DNA of 5,651 nucleotides from Christensenella sp. UBA7707 (lineage in GTDB: Bacteria; Bacillota; Clostridia; Christensenellales; CAG-138). The notes beneath the pieces were generated by a model. That model saw only the letters and a program-made list of their open reading frames with translations. It made no database searches and had not been told where the DNA came from. Shown piece by piece: positions 4,598-5,651 of this stretch. Every line of letters starts with the position of its first letter. Position 1 is the first letter of the stretch. Location: assembly GCA_002482435.1 (NCBI GenBank), contig DLFZ01000147.1:1-5651 (forward strand), written 5' to 3'. The position numbers and the translations under genes are program-made.

Positions 4598-5537
4598 CAC
4601 AAATGGCTACGAGCGGTTTGCCGAAGCAGAGTTGGACATCGCAAAAAGCACCGACATGCCTGCGCTGCTTGAGCAGCTCGGATATCAGGTCACGCGGAAG
4701 GGTAGATACCACTCCACCAAGGAGATGGACAGCCTCCGAATCAAGCTCAGACGCACATGGTTTCGCTATTCCGAGAACATCGGCGGTGACGCCATCAGCT
4801 TCCTCCAGCATTTTCACAGCATGTCTTTCGTAGATGCCGTAAGTTACCTTCTCGTCTTCAACGGCTATTCTCACAGCACCCCCAGCTTTATCCCGTCGCC
4901 TGCGCCCTCCATCAAAAATGGAGAGGCTGCCGCGATCCCGTTCACTCTACCCTCTGCAAACGACGAACACCGGCATGTGTATGCCTACCTCAGAAAACGC
5001 GGCATCGCTCAGCAGGTGATTACTTGCTTTCTTGATGCCGGGCTGCTTTACGAGGATCAGCCGCACCACAACTGCGTGTTCGTTGGGCGCGACTCCTCGG
5101 GCAAGCCTGCATTCGCCTGTAAGCGCGGCACCTACGATAAGGACGGCTCCGGCTTCAAGAGCGGTGTGGAGGGCAGCGATAAAGGCGTTGCCTTTCCGTT
5201 ATCCTGCGATCCCGCCGTAAACAGCGTCCACGTCTTTGAAAGCCCCATCGACCTCATGAGCTACATAACGCTCCATCGGGAACTGCGCGGTAACGCTTTG
5301 GCGCTGTGCTGTTTGCACGACGGCGCGCTCGAAACCTATCTCAAGCAAAATCCCCATCTTACGGATATCGTCCTTTGTCTGGATGCGGACAAATGGGGCT
5401 TAGAAGCTGCCGCACGCATGTCCGAAAAATGCACCTCACTCGGATACGCCGTTTCTGTCCAGCGTCCGCCGAGGGAAAAGGACTGGAACGAGTTTCTTCA
5501 ATCCACCCAACAAAAAAACAAAATTGAAGGAGAATGA
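4587..5537 (+). CDS. DUF3991/Toprim domain protein (primase-like) of a mobile element
   Basis: This cytoplasmic protein of 316 residues is related to DnaG-type primases and is probably used in replication or transfer-DNA processing by the element. The N-terminal part (20-90) has the layout of a primase CHC2-type domain (LLEQLGYQV, 27-35; IGGDAISFLQHF, 65-76; SFVDAVSYLL, 80-89) but lacks the zinc-binding Cys/His set. The DUF3991 region follows (about 127-200: VYAYLRKRGI, NCVFVGRD). The Toprim domain has its conserved acidic residues: Glu218 in VHVFESPIDLMSY (214-226), and Asp266 and Asp268 in IVLCLDADKWG (261-271). The ending KDWNEFL (298-304) is typical of the family. There is no helicase domain. 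The ATG at 4587 has no clear ribosome site and overlaps the DUF4314 gene by 11 nt, pointing to translational coupling. Primer synthesis itself is not shown by sequence. Confidence 0.9.
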   Translation: MSDSTNGYERFAEAELDIAKSTDMPALLEQLGYQVTRKGRYHSTKEMDSLRIKLRRTWFRYSENIGGDAISFLQHFHSMSFVDAVSYLLVFNGYSHSTPSFIPSPAPSIKNGEAAAIPFTLPSANDEHRHVYAYLRKRGIAQQVITCFLDAGLLYEDQPHHNCVFVGRDSSGKPAFACKRGTYDKDGSGFKSGVEGSDKGVAFPLSCDPAVNSVHVFESPIDLMSYITLHRELRGNALALCCLHDGALETYLKQNPHLTDIVLCLDADKWGLEAAARMSEKCTSLGYAVSVQRPPREKDWNEFLQSTQQKNKIEGE

Positions 5538-5540
5538 AAT

Positions 5541-5651
5541 ATGTTGAAAATCACCGCCATCGGCAACCTGACCTCCGACCTCGAACTTCGCACGAAGCCG
5601 AGTGAGGAACTCCCGTATACCGTTCTGCGCATCGCCTCCGACCGTCGTTAC
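5541..5651 (+). CDS. ssb: Single-stranded DNA-binding protein, N-terminal part (cut by window edge)
   Basis: The first 37 residues of an SSB-family OB-fold protein are visible: MLKITAIGNLTSDLELRTK at the start, then PYTVLRIASDRRY. This corresponds to the usual bacterial start, a strand with G-N-L-T-x-D-x-E-L-R followed by the second strand ending in Arg-Arg-Tyr. Typical members are about 110-170 residues, so most of it is outside. It would coat single-stranded DNA during element replication or transfer. The ATG at 5541 is 3 nt after the primase-like stop codon, with GAAGGAG and an 8-nt spacer inside the end of that gene, so it is the third gene of the operon. This is probably an element-borne copy, not the chromosomal housekeeping gene, judged from its neighbours. 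Confidence 0.88.
   Translation, partial: MLKITAIGNLTSDLELRTKPSEELPYTVLRIASDRRY

Larger units (their letters stand above)
4244..5651 (+). mobile_element. Left end of an integrative (conjugative) element, partial
   Basis: The gene series DUF4314, DUF3991/Toprim and single-stranded DNA-binding protein is characteristic of integrative and conjugative elements in Clostridia, and is unlike the chromosomal genes to the left. It starts right after a tRNA-like fragment and a strong terminator. No integrase, relaxase or coupling protein is inside the window, and the exact boundary is not proven; the stated start is only the edge of the tRNA-like fragment. Confidence 0.55.

Noticed and set aside
4509..4874. 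Open frame on the minus strand (121 codons)
   Set aside because: It is antisense across the DUF4314/primase-like junction, has no ribosome site, and conflicts with two well-supported genes.
1..5651. CRISPR array, insertion sequence, rRNA or plasmid origin
   Set aside because: No regularly spaced repeats, transposase-like protein, rRNA sequence or iteron set was seen on either strand.

Overview
The window looks like part of a genome from the Bacillota, probably class Clostridia and of moderate GC. The pointers are strong AGGAGG-type ribosome sites, lipoprotein signal peptides, a sugar-binding protein with a Pro/Thr/Glu/Ala-rich linker, a DUF4349 plus SIMPL lipoprotein pair, a tRNA gene with encoded CCA, and an integrative-element module of the kind common in gut Clostridia. 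No marker gene here fixes the genus.

Left part, positions 1-3765, all on the minus strand: two transcription units read leftward. The first is DUF4349 membrane lipoprotein (2794-3765) then SIMPL-domain lipoprotein (2016-2810). These overlap by 17 nt and end in a stem-loop at 1954-1982. The second begins at a near-consensus promoter (TTGACA, 17 nt, TATATT; 1840-1868). It has a leader of roughly 160 nt, then a sugar-type ABC substrate-binding lipoprotein (502-1671), an intergenic stem-loop (434-469), and the start of its ATPase (1-399, cut by the window edge). A permease is expected beyond the edge but is not visible.

Middle, 3766-4318: a divergent non-coding region leads to tRNA-Leu(CAA) at 4010-4095, with its own promoter upstream and a strong terminator at 4125-4152. 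Next comes an isolated tRNA 3'-half-like sequence on the minus strand (about 4212-4242), and directly after it a second very strong terminator-like hairpin (4248-4285).

Right part, 4319-5651, plus strand: a tightly packed operon of DUF4314 small protein, DUF3991/Toprim primase-like protein, and the beginning of a single-stranded DNA-binding protein. This is a DNA-processing module typical of integrative and conjugative elements of Clostridia. The simplest reading is that the window crosses the boundary between chromosome (left) and an integrated element (right). The tRNA 3' fragment marks, or lies close to, the attachment site; its orientation, with the 3' side toward the chromosome and the broken 5' side toward the element, is what integration into a tRNA 3' end would leave. 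This is inference: the other end of the element is not in the window.

I see no CRISPR array, insertion sequence or rRNA. The families found are known ones. The parts most worth a second look are the element boundary, the terminator-like hairpin in front of the element operon, and the regulatory DNA of the sugar transporter.
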